The translations under genes and the position numbers were made by a program. This document shows positions 1 through 9,385 of a DNA stretch of 58,684 nucleotides, in pieces. Location: NCBI GenBank assembly GCA_015231465.1, contig JADGBO010000002.1, positions 1-58,684 of the forward strand. Direction: 5' to 3'. Source of the stretch: Desulfamplus sp. Its GTDB lineage: Bacteria; Desulfobacterota; Desulfobacteria; Desulfobacterales; Desulfobacteraceae. Position 1 is the stretch's first letter. Each line of letters begins with the position of its first letter. The notes under the pieces are model-generated. The model had not been told where the DNA came from. It saw nothing but the letters and a program-made list of their open reading frames with translations, and did no database searches.

Positions 1-127
1 GTAAAACATCTGTGAAATCAGATAATGCCGATACAACAGAAATAACGGCTACTGTGCTGGACGGTTATCATGTTCCTGTTCCGGATGTAGAGCTTTCAGT
101 CCGAGTCGATGCAGGCCAGATTTCAAA
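1..127 (+). repeat. 127-bp exact inverted copy of 4938..5064 (fragment of the Ig-like repeat protein gene)
   Basis: Bases 1-127 equal the reverse complement of 4938-5064; identity stops at 128 and the left side is cut by the window edge. Confidence 0.95.
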
Positions 128-321
128 GCCAAGGTAAACGACCCGGACCACAAGGGGACGGGTTTTCCTGCACATGATTCTATGAAAGGAAAAACATCAT
201 GAAACAACGAAAAGGGACACAAAGAAAACCAGGGGGATACAAGGCAATGGTAAAATATCTTTTCATGGATGGTTCCATGGTCATCCAGGGGCATCGGGCT
301 TTGGGGTTTCCCCGGAGGATC

Positions 322-900
322 ATGCTGTCCTGGGTTCTGTTGCTTATTATTCTCCTGTTGTATTCATTGCCTGCACATGCCGAGATGTACCAGTATAAAG
401 GGGATGACGGCAGGATGTACTTTACCGATGACATCAGCCGTGTGCCTCCTGATCAGAGGGATGCCATAACCTCAATGCCGTCGGTTAAGGGTGCAGAAGG
501 TGTTTCATCGGCCGTTCCCGGGGATAATGGAGTCGCCCAGGAAGCTCAGGGGCAGGGGATAAAAGTGAAAAACATCTCCCCCGGGACCGCTTATGGCACA
601 TGGGATGAAGAGATGGATAGAAAATCCCGGGAGCTTGACGGCACCAGGGAAGCCCTTGACATAACCTACAAAAAACTGATGGATCGGAAGGCGGCACTCA
701 TGGAGAGTACCCCAGAGGGTAAGGTTTCACCGGACAAGATGCGTGAGTACCGTGAGGCTATTGATATACTCAATGCCGACATTGCGGCCTATCAGGTGAA
801 ACAGAGGGCATTTAAAGCAGATGTGGAGGCCTTCAACGCCCGCATTGCCGGTCAGGCATCCTCTTCTGCTCGGGCATCCTCTTCCGCTTCTCCTGAATAA
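322..900 (+). CDS. DUF4124-like secreted protein
   Basis: Signal peptide MLSWVLLLIILLLYSLPAHA, then MYQYKGDDGRMYFTDDISRVP (DUF4124-like); CGGAGGA RBS before ATG 322. Confidence 0.7.
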   Translation: MLSWVLLLIILLLYSLPAHAEMYQYKGDDGRMYFTDDISRVPPDQRDAITSMPSVKGAEGVSSAVPGDNGVAQEAQGQGIKVKNISPGTAYGTWDEEMDRKSRELDGTREALDITYKKLMDRKAALMESTPEGKVSPDKMREYREAIDILNADIAAYQVKQRAFKADVEAFNARIAGQASSSARASSSASPE

Positions 901-1089
901 GTATAAAAAGTGTCTGAATCAGGATTACAAGGATTTACAGGATGGAGCTGGTGTGCTTCATGGTTTCATGGGGGATTGAAGCTTGATGCTATTGGTTTTA
1001 AGTTCCGGGACGGTCAAGCATCATCCTCCGGTTCCTGGGAATCCATCCTGTTAAAATTCATCCTGGTAAAATCTATCCTGATAAAATAA

Positions 1090-1680
1090 TCATGGCAGAT
1101 AAACCAGGTCCGGGTTCAGATCATATGTCCAGGGGGCACCGGAATTTTTCCATCCGTTTTTCAATCTTTTTCCATTGTAATAGCTCTCCCTGTCCCTTAC
1201 TTTATCACCCTCAAAACCATCAATAATATTATATACATTGGTGAATCCCTCTTTTGCAAGGAGATTGACAGAAGCAGCACTTCTATGACCGGATCGGCAC
1301 ATGATCATGATGGTATCGTTTTTATCAAACCTCTTTTTGACCTGTTTGCCGAAATCTGGATTACTCCTGAGTTCATAGTTTCTCATCGCTGCATTCCACT
1401 CTCCTGTCCATACTTTTGAAGGGATGTTGTAAGCCATTTCCGGGTGTCCCACAAAGGTGTATTCCGCTTCTGTGCGACAATCTATAATTTTGATTTTATC
1501 CGGATTTGCCTTCCACATCCCGTAGGCCTCCAATGATGTTGCATACTTCCCGATCTGTGTGCGTTTGTTGGGATCAATGGTCAGTGAATCAATGGTCAGT
1601 GAGCCTCCGGCAGTCACCGTATAAATAAAAGTCAATGTTGGAATAATGATTGCCAAAATTACAAAAATGATTTTTTTCAT
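1090..1680 (-). CDS. Rhodanese-like domain protein, exported
   Basis: N-terminal TM/signal, rhodanese active-site loop IMCRSGHRSAASVNLLAKEGF. Confidence 0.85.
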   Translation of the reverse strand: MKKIIFVILAIIIPTLTFIYTVTAGGSLTIDSLTIDPNKRTQIGKYATSLEAYGMWKANPDKIKIIDCRTEAEYTFVGHPEMAYNIPSKVWTGEWNAAMRNYELRSNPDFGKQVKKRFDKNDTIMIMCRSGHRSAASVNLLAKEGFTNVYNIIDGFEGDKVRDRESYYNGKRLKNGWKNSGAPWTYDLNPDLVYLP

Positions 1681-1790
1681 GAAAATATCCCCTTATGAAT
1701 GAAAATATCCCTTTATGAATGAAAATATCCCCTTATGAATGAAAATATCCCCTTATGAATGAAAATATCCCTTTATGAATGAGAATGTCC
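1681..1790 (-). repeat. 20-bp tandem repeat (about 5 copies) directly upstream of the rhodanese start codon
   Basis: Repeated (gaaaatatccCCTTatgaat)n on + strand; each copy carries an AAGGGG/AAAGGG SD-like string on the minus strand. Confidence 0.9.
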
Positions 1791-1999
1791 AGGTCATTAA
1801 TAAGAAACCCGGCTTTTCCTAATATTAACCGTAAACAGATGCCTTCATGGTCAGGTGGCTCCAGCCGGGGTTGTGATTCCATAGGCATAATGGCCATCAT
1901 CCCTTATTGCAAAGCAGTGACGGCGGATTTTGACCTTTTCCTTGGGTTCAAACTCCTTGGGTTCAACTTACTCATTACAATCTTTTATGAAAAATTGTG

Positions 2000-4900
2000 T
2001 CAAGGAGCAGATGTAACTGTAACACTAATGGTACTCTGAGTAATGATACCCTTGGGGGTAATAACTTTAACAATAATGGTTCCGCTGCCCGCACCTTCTT
2101 CAGCACCATCTATTGACAAAGCAAAGTCTGTATCACCATCGACTGTGTATCCATCTCCGCCTACAGCAATAGTAAATAAGCTGCTTGTCGTCTCAAAAGA
2201 GACCGATGTCCCTTTGGGCATTGGATTTTTATTCACATCTTTTATGGTTACATTATGATTTGCGTATCCCTTCTCACTCACAGATATGGAACCGCTGCTT
2301 ATCGTGGCTTTACTTCCAGACATGTAAATCGAAAGGGATTTTCTAACATGAACAAGCTCGGTGGTACAGTGATTACCACCACTGCATAAGGTGCCATTAT
2401 ACTTGTTATTGCCTTTAGTATGAATACCGTCGTTGTTCAGATCAAAAAACTCCTCGGTGGCACTGTCGTACACCTCATTATCGTTAATATCCAGAAAAGC
2501 TTCACCAAGGTCATCACCCAATGTGTCACCAGGGTCATACAGACCGTTTCCATTCAAATCAACAAAACTCTCTTCTCCAATAGCTGTGGCAAGTATCCTC
2601 ACCTTTCCATCGGAAGGTCGGGGATTCTGACTTCTCCAAGTAACAGTACATGCACCACTGGTGATTGAACATGATGGATCTACACTGCCACCTTCGGCTG
2701 TAAAATATACTGCTGTGCCATCCGGTACGGGATTGTTGAAATGATCTGCTGCACGGACAGTCAGTTTAATTTCTTCGCCATCCCAATTCCAGGCTTCGGG
2801 AGTAAAATTATCCGCAGCAAGTGAAAAGCTGTCCTGATCCGGCATCCCCGTACTGATTACCAGACTGTCAGACATGGTTATTAGGGTTTTATCATCTTCT
2901 TCCAGTTTTACAGTGGCCTTGACCCTTACATGGGTTGGTACTGTTCCTGAATTCACGACTATCTGAACAACTCCGGCCGAGTCGGTGTAAGCTTCCTCCC
3001 TGGAAATGGTTATACCACCCATCACTGTTGTAAGCTCAAAACTCACTTTGACAGATTCAATTGGATTTCCAAGGGTATCTTTCACCTGAAAAGTGACTGT
3101 TGAAAAAGAAGGAATAGTCACGGTTGCAATTCCAGCCAATGCAATCATTTCCGGCTGGGCAGAAACAAACTCAATGGAGCCGGCATCTGATGATGCATCG
3201 TCTGGATCCGGTGTATCGCCGACCTGGGCCAAATCATTGAATGGGGAGCTGGGCAATAATTTTTCCTCACCAATGGCATACGGCAATCTCATTTCGAGAA
3301 CAGATTTGGTTTCGCTGCCTGCAACGATAGCTGTAGCCCTTATTTCTGATTTTATCCAGACTGCATACTCCTTTAAATAGATCAATTCAAAAGATGCAAA
3401 ACCATTTTCATCTGTTGTAACAGTTTCCGGTAAACTTCCGGCTGCCGTATTTGGAGGAGTTACTCTACCATCTTTATTTGTATCTTCTCCCTTATCCAGA
3501 ATCAAATTTTTATTTCTGTCCTCGTTTTCATAGGTACCTGTAGTCTCAGGTATCCATTTATCCTCTCCAGCCTGCACCCATTCACCTGTATAATAATACA
3601 AAGGCCAACTGTTAAGAGATATTTTCTGATTAGCAACCGGATGTCCACCTGCATCTGCAACCAGAACTGACATGGGCATCTTGTAGTAGGTATTTGTGGC
3701 ATCAGAGGAAATATCAGTACTTCGGCCAATGACAATTGATCCTGGAGTCCCTCCAATGACAATTTTGACACTGTCGGTTATATCTGAAACATCAGCATCA
3801 AGAACTTTGGCCACAAGCTCCACACCATCACCTCCTGATGTCAATGATCCTGATTTGAAGGTTGCCCTGGCAACACCGGAGCTGTCTGTCTGTATCCACG
3901 ATGGAGTAACGGTTTCACCACCTCCGGTTGGATTATTCAAAGTAAATATAACCGTAGCTCCAGCAACCACCTGATCCTCCTGATTCTTTACAGTAACTAA
4001 GACATCAGACACATTATTTCCACCGCCTGTACTCGGAGAGACAACAGTGGGAGCAGCTTGAATGGATATTTGGGCTGCCTTTTCAGGTGGTGATGCAATT
4101 GTTGCAGAAAGAGAGTCATTCTGTACAATATTATCAACATCATAAGCATAAATTACAGCCACCCCAGCACTGTCTGATTTGTAGGCAACGACTATTTCAG
4201 ATTGTGCATCCATGTCAAGGGGATGAACCCAGTTGAGCGGCAGCACAGGAGTATTTATCCCATTATCGGACTCCACAGTTCTACTCAATCGACCTAAAGT
4301 GGAAATAAAACGAATTGTGTGCCCATCTTGAACTAATTCATCAGGAACAGCTACCTTAATAACCTCATAATAGGTTCCTTTACCATTTTCCCGTTCCGTA
4401 GAAGCATCATTATTATAAATATACAGGGATACAGACTCCTTCTCAGGATAAATGATCCGAAGTGCTTCCCCCTGTGAATAGACAGAATAGAACTGGGTTG
4501 CGGTAATTCCGAGAGATTCAACGTTAAGAGTCAGATCTCCCTGAACAAAAGCCTTCAATGGAATTTCAATGTTTCCGAGATAATCTGTTGTACCCTGAAA
4601 AGGAATATTTTCCACAAAACCGGACTCATCGGAATACATGGAGTCTGAGTTTCTGGCATAATCGACTTTTACATCGGCTCCTGAAATCGGATTGCCTGAT
4701 GCATCTTTGGCTGTAACCCTAAAAGTTGTGGTATCCCGTCCTCCGATTTCAAGATTTGTGATCGGTCCCGGATCCACAGTCAAAGTGGAGCCGGACACAA
4801 TCACAGGAATTTCAGAGGATAAAAGAGGAAATGTTCCGTTGATACTTATCTTGACCATTATTGATCCATTATTTTTCTGTAAGCCGGAAGAGAACAGGAT

Positions 4901-5593
4901 AACAGCCTTACCATTTTCATCTGTTACAGGAAAGGCATTTGAAATCTGGCCTGCATCGACTCGGACTGAAAGCTCTACATCCGGAACAGGAACATGATAA
5001 CCGTCCAGCACAGTAGCCGTTATTTCTGTTGTATCGGCATTATCTGATTTCACAGATGTTTTACTCAAAGACAGGGATATGTATTTTGGTTCATCAGAAG
5101 GCTGCTCAGTTGAGGGATCAATATTTTCTGCATCGTAAAGTGTTATGTTATAATTATCTTTTTTATAATTTGGAGGAGAAGGGCAGAAAACAACAAGGTA
5201 GTATGTTCCGGCAGAAGTAATAACGACAGTGCCTTGATAGGAATCCTTTTTTTTGCCAAAATCAACTGGAAAACCTTCAATTATATTATTAGAAGTATCT
5301 CGAATTTCCAGATAGAGTGCATTTGATACTGTTTCTTCTTTTTTACTGTCTCCATAGACTACCGATAATTTAAATGTTGTATTTCCATCAACCTTGAAGG
5401 AGTACCAGTCATAATCCAGGGCATGCCACATATTTCCCACAATTTGTGTGCCAGGAGCACCTATATTGAGGGCTTTTGCACTGGTATCATTAAACTCCTT
5501 TTCATAAAGCACTGCAAAACTGTCAACAACGCCGACGACGATTATCAAAAAAACAATAACGGCAATATTAAACGATAACAGTACCTTTTTCAT
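2000..5593 (-). CDS. Large secreted multi-Ig-like (Big_1/invasin-like) domain protein with Asp/Asn-rich Ca-binding-like segments
   Basis: Signal peptide, N-terminal pre-peptidase-like region, repeated Ig-like motifs (VTDENGKAVILFSSG, VTTDENGFASFELIY), DLNGNGLYDPGD and DLNNDGIHTKG segments. Confidence 0.75.
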   Translation of the reverse strand: MKKVLLSFNIAVIVFLIIVVGVVDSFAVLYEKEFNDTSAKALNIGAPGTQIVGNMWHALDYDWYSFKVDGNTTFKLSVVYGDSKKEETVSNALYLEIRDTSNNIIEGFPVDFGKKKDSYQGTVVITSAGTYYLVVFCPSPPNYKKDNYNITLYDAENIDPSTEQPSDEPKYISLSLSKTSVKSDNADTTEITATVLDGYHVPVPDVELSVRVDAGQISNAFPVTDENGKAVILFSSGLQKNNGSIMVKISINGTFPLLSSEIPVIVSGSTLTVDPGPITNLEIGGRDTTTFRVTAKDASGNPISGADVKVDYARNSDSMYSDESGFVENIPFQGTTDYLGNIEIPLKAFVQGDLTLNVESLGITATQFYSVYSQGEALRIIYPEKESVSLYIYNNDASTERENGKGTYYEVIKVAVPDELVQDGHTIRFISTLGRLSRTVESDNGINTPVLPLNWVHPLDMDAQSEIVVAYKSDSAGVAVIYAYDVDNIVQNDSLSATIASPPEKAAQISIQAAPTVVSPSTGGGNNVSDVLVTVKNQEDQVVAGATVIFTLNNPTGGGETVTPSWIQTDSSGVARATFKSGSLTSGGDGVELVAKVLDADVSDITDSVKIVIGGTPGSIVIGRSTDISSDATNTYYKMPMSVLVADAGGHPVANQKISLNSWPLYYYTGEWVQAGEDKWIPETTGTYENEDRNKNLILDKGEDTNKDGRVTPPNTAAGSLPETVTTDENGFASFELIYLKEYAVWIKSEIRATAIVAGSETKSVLEMRLPYAIGEEKLLPSSPFNDLAQVGDTPDPDDASSDAGSIEFVSAQPEMIALAGIATVTIPSFSTVTFQVKDTLGNPIESVKVSFELTTVMGGITISREEAYTDSAGVVQIVVNSGTVPTHVRVKATVKLEEDDKTLITMSDSLVISTGMPDQDSFSLAADNFTPEAWNWDGEEIKLTVRAADHFNNPVPDGTAVYFTAEGGSVDPSCSITSGACTVTWRSQNPRPSDGKVRILATAIGEESFVDLNGNGLYDPGDTLGDDLGEAFLDINDNEVYDSATEEFFDLNNDGIHTKGNNKYNGTLCSGGNHCTTELVHVRKSLSIYMSGSKATISSGSISVSEKGYANHNVTIKDVNKNPMPKGTSVSFETTSSLFTIAVGGDGYTVDGDTDFALSIDGAEEGAGSGTIIVKVITPKGIITQSTISVTVTSAP

Positions 5594-5847
5594 ATTTCCC
5601 CCTGTATATGTATATGCTTACGAAATTAAATTCCAATTATTTGAGGTATTGATTTCACTGTTCGATTTCCAAAATCGAGTCCCTTACAAATAAATTTACA
5701 GCGATAATCTCAATAACTTAAGGAACAAGTCCTCAATAATATGCCCATTTGAAAATTGGGACACACCGTACTTCAACTTCTGGCCGTTCTGAAATGGGCA
5801 AGTTATTTCATACCCATTCCTAAATGATTTAAGCCTTTTCAATAAAG

Positions 5848-6083
5848 GCAATGACGGCATCACCGCCACAATCGAAATGATGAAAGCCTTTGAAAGGAGG
5901 GGACTTTCATATAACCCCATGCCCTTTCGGGCACAACGAAGCATGAAAGTCGGTACTATTCCCCCTCTCCAGTCATGGAGAGGGGGCCAGGGGGTGAGGT
6001 AGACTTTCATATAACAGCCATGGCGGCATTTCCGCCACAATCGAAGAGATGAAAGCCCTGAAACGACGGGGACTTTCATATAA
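5848..6083 (-). repeat. Family A modular hairpin array (3 units)
   Basis: Units of TGAAAGTC-hairpinX-GACTTTCAT-TTCGATTGTG-hairpinY-ATGGCCG separated by TTATA. Confidence 0.85.
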
Positions 6084-6090
6084 AAAAAAG

Positions 6091-6236
6091 TATGAATCAG
6101 GATTTACAGGATGAAAGGATTTACAGGATACAAATCCTGTAAATCTGATTCAGACAAACACCAACATACTTTTGAAAAACAACATACAAACATCAGCATA
6201 CTTTGGAAAAGAAAGCAAGATGTCGTTTTTGAGTTA
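6091..6236 (+). repeat. Family C element, diverged copy
   Basis: gaatcaggatttacaggatgaaaggatttacaggatacaaatcctg ... tgtcgtttttgagt. Confidence 0.7.
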
Positions 6237-6256
6237 TATTGCCTGACCCAGACAGA

Positions 6257-9200
6257 TCAAAATGAAATGGTATAAGTCTGTTCACTGCCCGAGCATCCGG
6301 CACCTCTATCATCCCCTTCCCCGCACAGGGGAACATAGGTCAAGGTGATCTCATCCCCTGATCCCACAAGAGCCCTGTACCTGTAAGGATTGTTTGTATA
6401 GGCATTGCCAGGATCCCTGTAGGTTCCCCGATAGCTGTATGTGTCGGGATAGGTCAGATCGTCCCAGTTATAATCCTCTCCTGCGGACTCGCTGTGAAAG
6501 GTGGCACTGTAGGTAGAGCCGGCAATGGGTGGATTGCCGTTGACATCCTGGATGTAAACGTTCAAAAAGACCAGGTTGTCGTATTGAACAATCTGATACC
6601 ACAATCCAGCTTCTCCTGAGAAGAGTACCGGAATCCTTGCCATGATTGTGTTGGAAAGCCCAAGATTACTCTCCACCCATTCTGGAAGTCCGGCAGAGAT
6701 TGCAGACGCCCTGTAAAAATTAATACCCTCACCGCCTGAATAGATCTCCCTTGCCTGGTAAGTATCGTCAATGGCAAGGGCATACAGGGCCCCACCGGAA
6801 AGCCCCCGGGAACCATCCTGCCAGACAGAATCGGCAGGCAATGTGTAATCCTGATTCAAATCAACCACAAGCATTCTGCCCGTGGCACTCTCACGGGGTG
6901 GATACCATGCAACTGCGTAAAGCCTGTGGTTATATCTGTCCAGCAATATATCCCTTATGTTCGTGCCCTTTTCCATGCCATCGGAATATTGTATCCAGGT
7001 GATGCCGCTGTCGGAACTGGTCCATACCCCTGCATTTTGTGTACCTGCATATAAAATATCCCTGCCCGATGAAGTGTCATGGTAAAAATCAAGACATGTG
7101 ATAAAATCCCCGGTGAAACGGCCCAGACCATCCCAGGTTTTCCCGCCGTTGCCGCTTTTATAGATACCAGTTGTGGTGGCTGCATAGAGTACCGCATTGG
7201 GGCCGTGGGTACCGGGCACCTTGACAAAGTCCCAAACGCTCCAGCCATGGGAGATCTTGCTTGCCGTGACCTGCAGCTTGAACTGATCGCCGTCACTGAA
7301 TGCAGCACCTCTGTTTTCAATGGTAAAACCGATCTCGTTGTTGTCTGATGTGTACACCTGACCTGTCTGGGCTACGGCGGACTGCATTCCAGATACAGAT
7401 CCTTCCACTGTCCAGTATGCAGGTTTTGCCTCATAGGTCTGAAAAGTAAAGAAATCTCCATGGCTGAAGGGAACTCTGCCTTCAACTATGGTGAATCCAA
7501 TTTCGCCTCTGTCCGAGCTGTAGGCACGCCCTGTTGTGGCATTGGCTGCCTGGGGACCCGACACAGAGCCGCTTACCTGCCAGTAGGAGTTTTGTACAGT
7601 ATCGAATTGAATAACATCCCCCACAACGAAGGGAGCCTGACCGGTTATAATTGTAAAGTCGATCTTTTCAGAAGTATAAGGTGTGTTGAGCCTTGCATCG
7701 GCCTGGCGACCGCTTATGGAACTCTCCACAGTGAAAATAGCGGCTGCATCGCCAAAAAGAGGTATGGCATCAATGTCTACATGGATACAGGTAAGGGTCC
7801 AGGTCTCCATATAAGCATCTGAGCGGGACTCAATGTCTATGACTGTGCCTTTACCCTCTCCGGCCTTGATGTTTTGTATCTGGATACCTTCAATAATATA
7901 TTTAGCTGTCCATGATTCTGTTTTTGTGGAAGACGAAGTGGAGAAACTTCCAATCCTTCCATCTGTATCTGGATTGGATGCTGTCAACACCGGCGGAGGA
8001 GCATAGGGATCATCGTCAACCACCACAGGATCAATATCAGTAAATATGGAGGGAGCGTTGACAGTTGCCGTGGGAACAAAACAGGTGAGTGTCCAGGTTT
8101 CATTCTTTGCACTGTATCCCACCCTCGGAGATGTTATTTGACCTTTGCCGGAGAGAGATGTCACGGAAACAGTACCCCCTGACGGCTGAAAATTCTCGCC
8201 GTCCTCGGCATAGAGAATACCCTGGCCCTCTGTGCCCATCCACACATAATCACTTCCCCCGTCATCACAAAGAACGCTTAGAACTGCGGTGTTGGAGTTG
8301 TAAAGCCCGTTCCACTGTTCAATATTATTGCTGTTCCAGTTCATTCCGCCGTCAAAGGATCTGAAAATATTTCCCTTTCCAAGGTATCCGGTGCCCACAT
8401 AGACGGTATTGTGATCATCCGGATCCACGGCAATGGCACTGTTGCCTTTTATGTAGGGATCGATCCAGTTCTGACCTGCCCTTGGATTGAGGGTGGAGCG
8501 GCTTATATTCTCCCAGTTACGGCCGCTGTCAGTGGATTTATATACTCCCCCTCCATTGGTTCCGGCATATATGATGTGGGAGTCGTAGCCCGGGGTCACT
8601 GTAATGGCTGTGACATGGGTTGATGGCCCGCCGTCTGTCTCTGCGGTAACGGAAACCATGCCCTGGGCAGGAGCGGGGCTTGGGGTTGTAAACAGGGTGC
8701 TGTATGCTGTTCCAGGACCATGGATGGTGGATTCATCAATCATGCCCCCTGTCACCGCCGTGTCGGGATCGAAAAAACCGCCGGTGTTGTAAGTTTTAAA
8801 GCTCACCGGAACCCCGTCCTGAACAGCGTTTCCATACTCGTCTCCAAGATGGGCCCATATGGTGTTTTGAAGGCCAGCGATCCAGAGGCCGGACAGGTTG
8901 TGATATTGCACAGACAGATCAAAGGCTTCGGCAACAGGAAGGCCGATGTTGTCATAGTGGAGGAAATCCACACGGATGAACTGGGTCACACCGCTGGATT
9001 CGCAGGTTATCTCGGCAAAGCCCGGCGAAGATGGTGCAATAAGGGAGACCACGGCTGTACCTGACTGATCGGACGTGGTTACCGTGTAGGTCTGGGAGCC
9101 GTTCCTGAATCGACCATTGGTGGTCTTGAAACGAATATCCGTATATTGTGGGACAGGCACTCCGGAGCTGTCTGTAACAGAGGCCGTTATGGCAACCGAG

Positions 9201-9355
9201 CTGGCACCGTCTGCATATATGGATGCCGCATTGGACGACATTGTTATTGATGCTGTTTCATTTAGTGATCCGGAACCTCCGCATCCTGACATTACAACCG
9301 CAAAAAACATGGAAAGCAGCATCGCCGCCGGGACCCAGGCATTGTGGAATTTCAT
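6257..9355 (-). CDS. Lipoprotein with N-terminal Ig-like domain and BNR/YCF48-type beta-propeller repeats
   Basis: Lipobox LSMFFAVVMSGCGG; repeated AGTNGGGVYKSTDSGRNWENI, TGIYKSGNGGKTWDGL, AGVWTSSDSGITWIQ. Confidence 0.75.
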   Translation of the reverse strand: MKFHNAWVPAAMLLSMFFAVVMSGCGGSGSLNETASITMSSNAASIYADGASSVAITASVTDSSGVPVPQYTDIRFKTTNGRFRNGSQTYTVTTSDQSGTAVVSLIAPSSPGFAEITCESSGVTQFIRVDFLHYDNIGLPVAEAFDLSVQYHNLSGLWIAGLQNTIWAHLGDEYGNAVQDGVPVSFKTYNTGGFFDPDTAVTGGMIDESTIHGPGTAYSTLFTTPSPAPAQGMVSVTAETDGGPSTHVTAITVTPGYDSHIIYAGTNGGGVYKSTDSGRNWENISRSTLNPRAGQNWIDPYIKGNSAIAVDPDDHNTVYVGTGYLGKGNIFRSFDGGMNWNSNNIEQWNGLYNSNTAVLSVLCDDGGSDYVWMGTEGQGILYAEDGENFQPSGGTVSVTSLSGKGQITSPRVGYSAKNETWTLTCFVPTATVNAPSIFTDIDPVVVDDDPYAPPPVLTASNPDTDGRIGSFSTSSSTKTESWTAKYIIEGIQIQNIKAGEGKGTVIDIESRSDAYMETWTLTCIHVDIDAIPLFGDAAAIFTVESSISGRQADARLNTPYTSEKIDFTIITGQAPFVVGDVIQFDTVQNSYWQVSGSVSGPQAANATTGRAYSSDRGEIGFTIVEGRVPFSHGDFFTFQTYEAKPAYWTVEGSVSGMQSAVAQTGQVYTSDNNEIGFTIENRGAAFSDGDQFKLQVTASKISHGWSVWDFVKVPGTHGPNAVLYAATTTGIYKSGNGGKTWDGLGRFTGDFITCLDFYHDTSSGRDILYAGTQNAGVWTSSDSGITWIQYSDGMEKGTNIRDILLDRYNHRLYAVAWYPPRESATGRMLVVDLNQDYTLPADSVWQDGSRGLSGGALYALAIDDTYQAREIYSGGEGINFYRASAISAGLPEWVESNLGLSNTIMARIPVLFSGEAGLWYQIVQYDNLVFLNVYIQDVNGNPPIAGSTYSATFHSESAGEDYNWDDLTYPDTYSYRGTYRDPGNAYTNNPYRYRALVGSGDEITLTYVPLCGEGDDRGAGCSGSEQTYTISF

Positions 9356-9385
9356 TCAATATCCTCCAAAAATATCTATGAATAG

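Noticed and set aside
900-1080. Fragment with tgtctgaatcaggatt...atcctgttaaaattcatcctggtaaaatctatcctga as a full family C element
   Set aside because: Only the CAGGAT-rich core is similar; termini are missing, so it is at most a decayed remnant.
5696-6079. 127-aa ORF (MKVPVVSGLSSLRLWRKCRHGCYMKVYLTPWPPLHDWRGG...) and similar ORFs at 15412-15699, 27965-28519 (-), 54701-55081 as a possible protein family
   Set aside because: These are translations of family A arrays; the shared 'MKVYLTPWPPLHDWRGG' and 'YESPRR' strings come from the repeat DNA, with no conserved start, RBS or coding bias.
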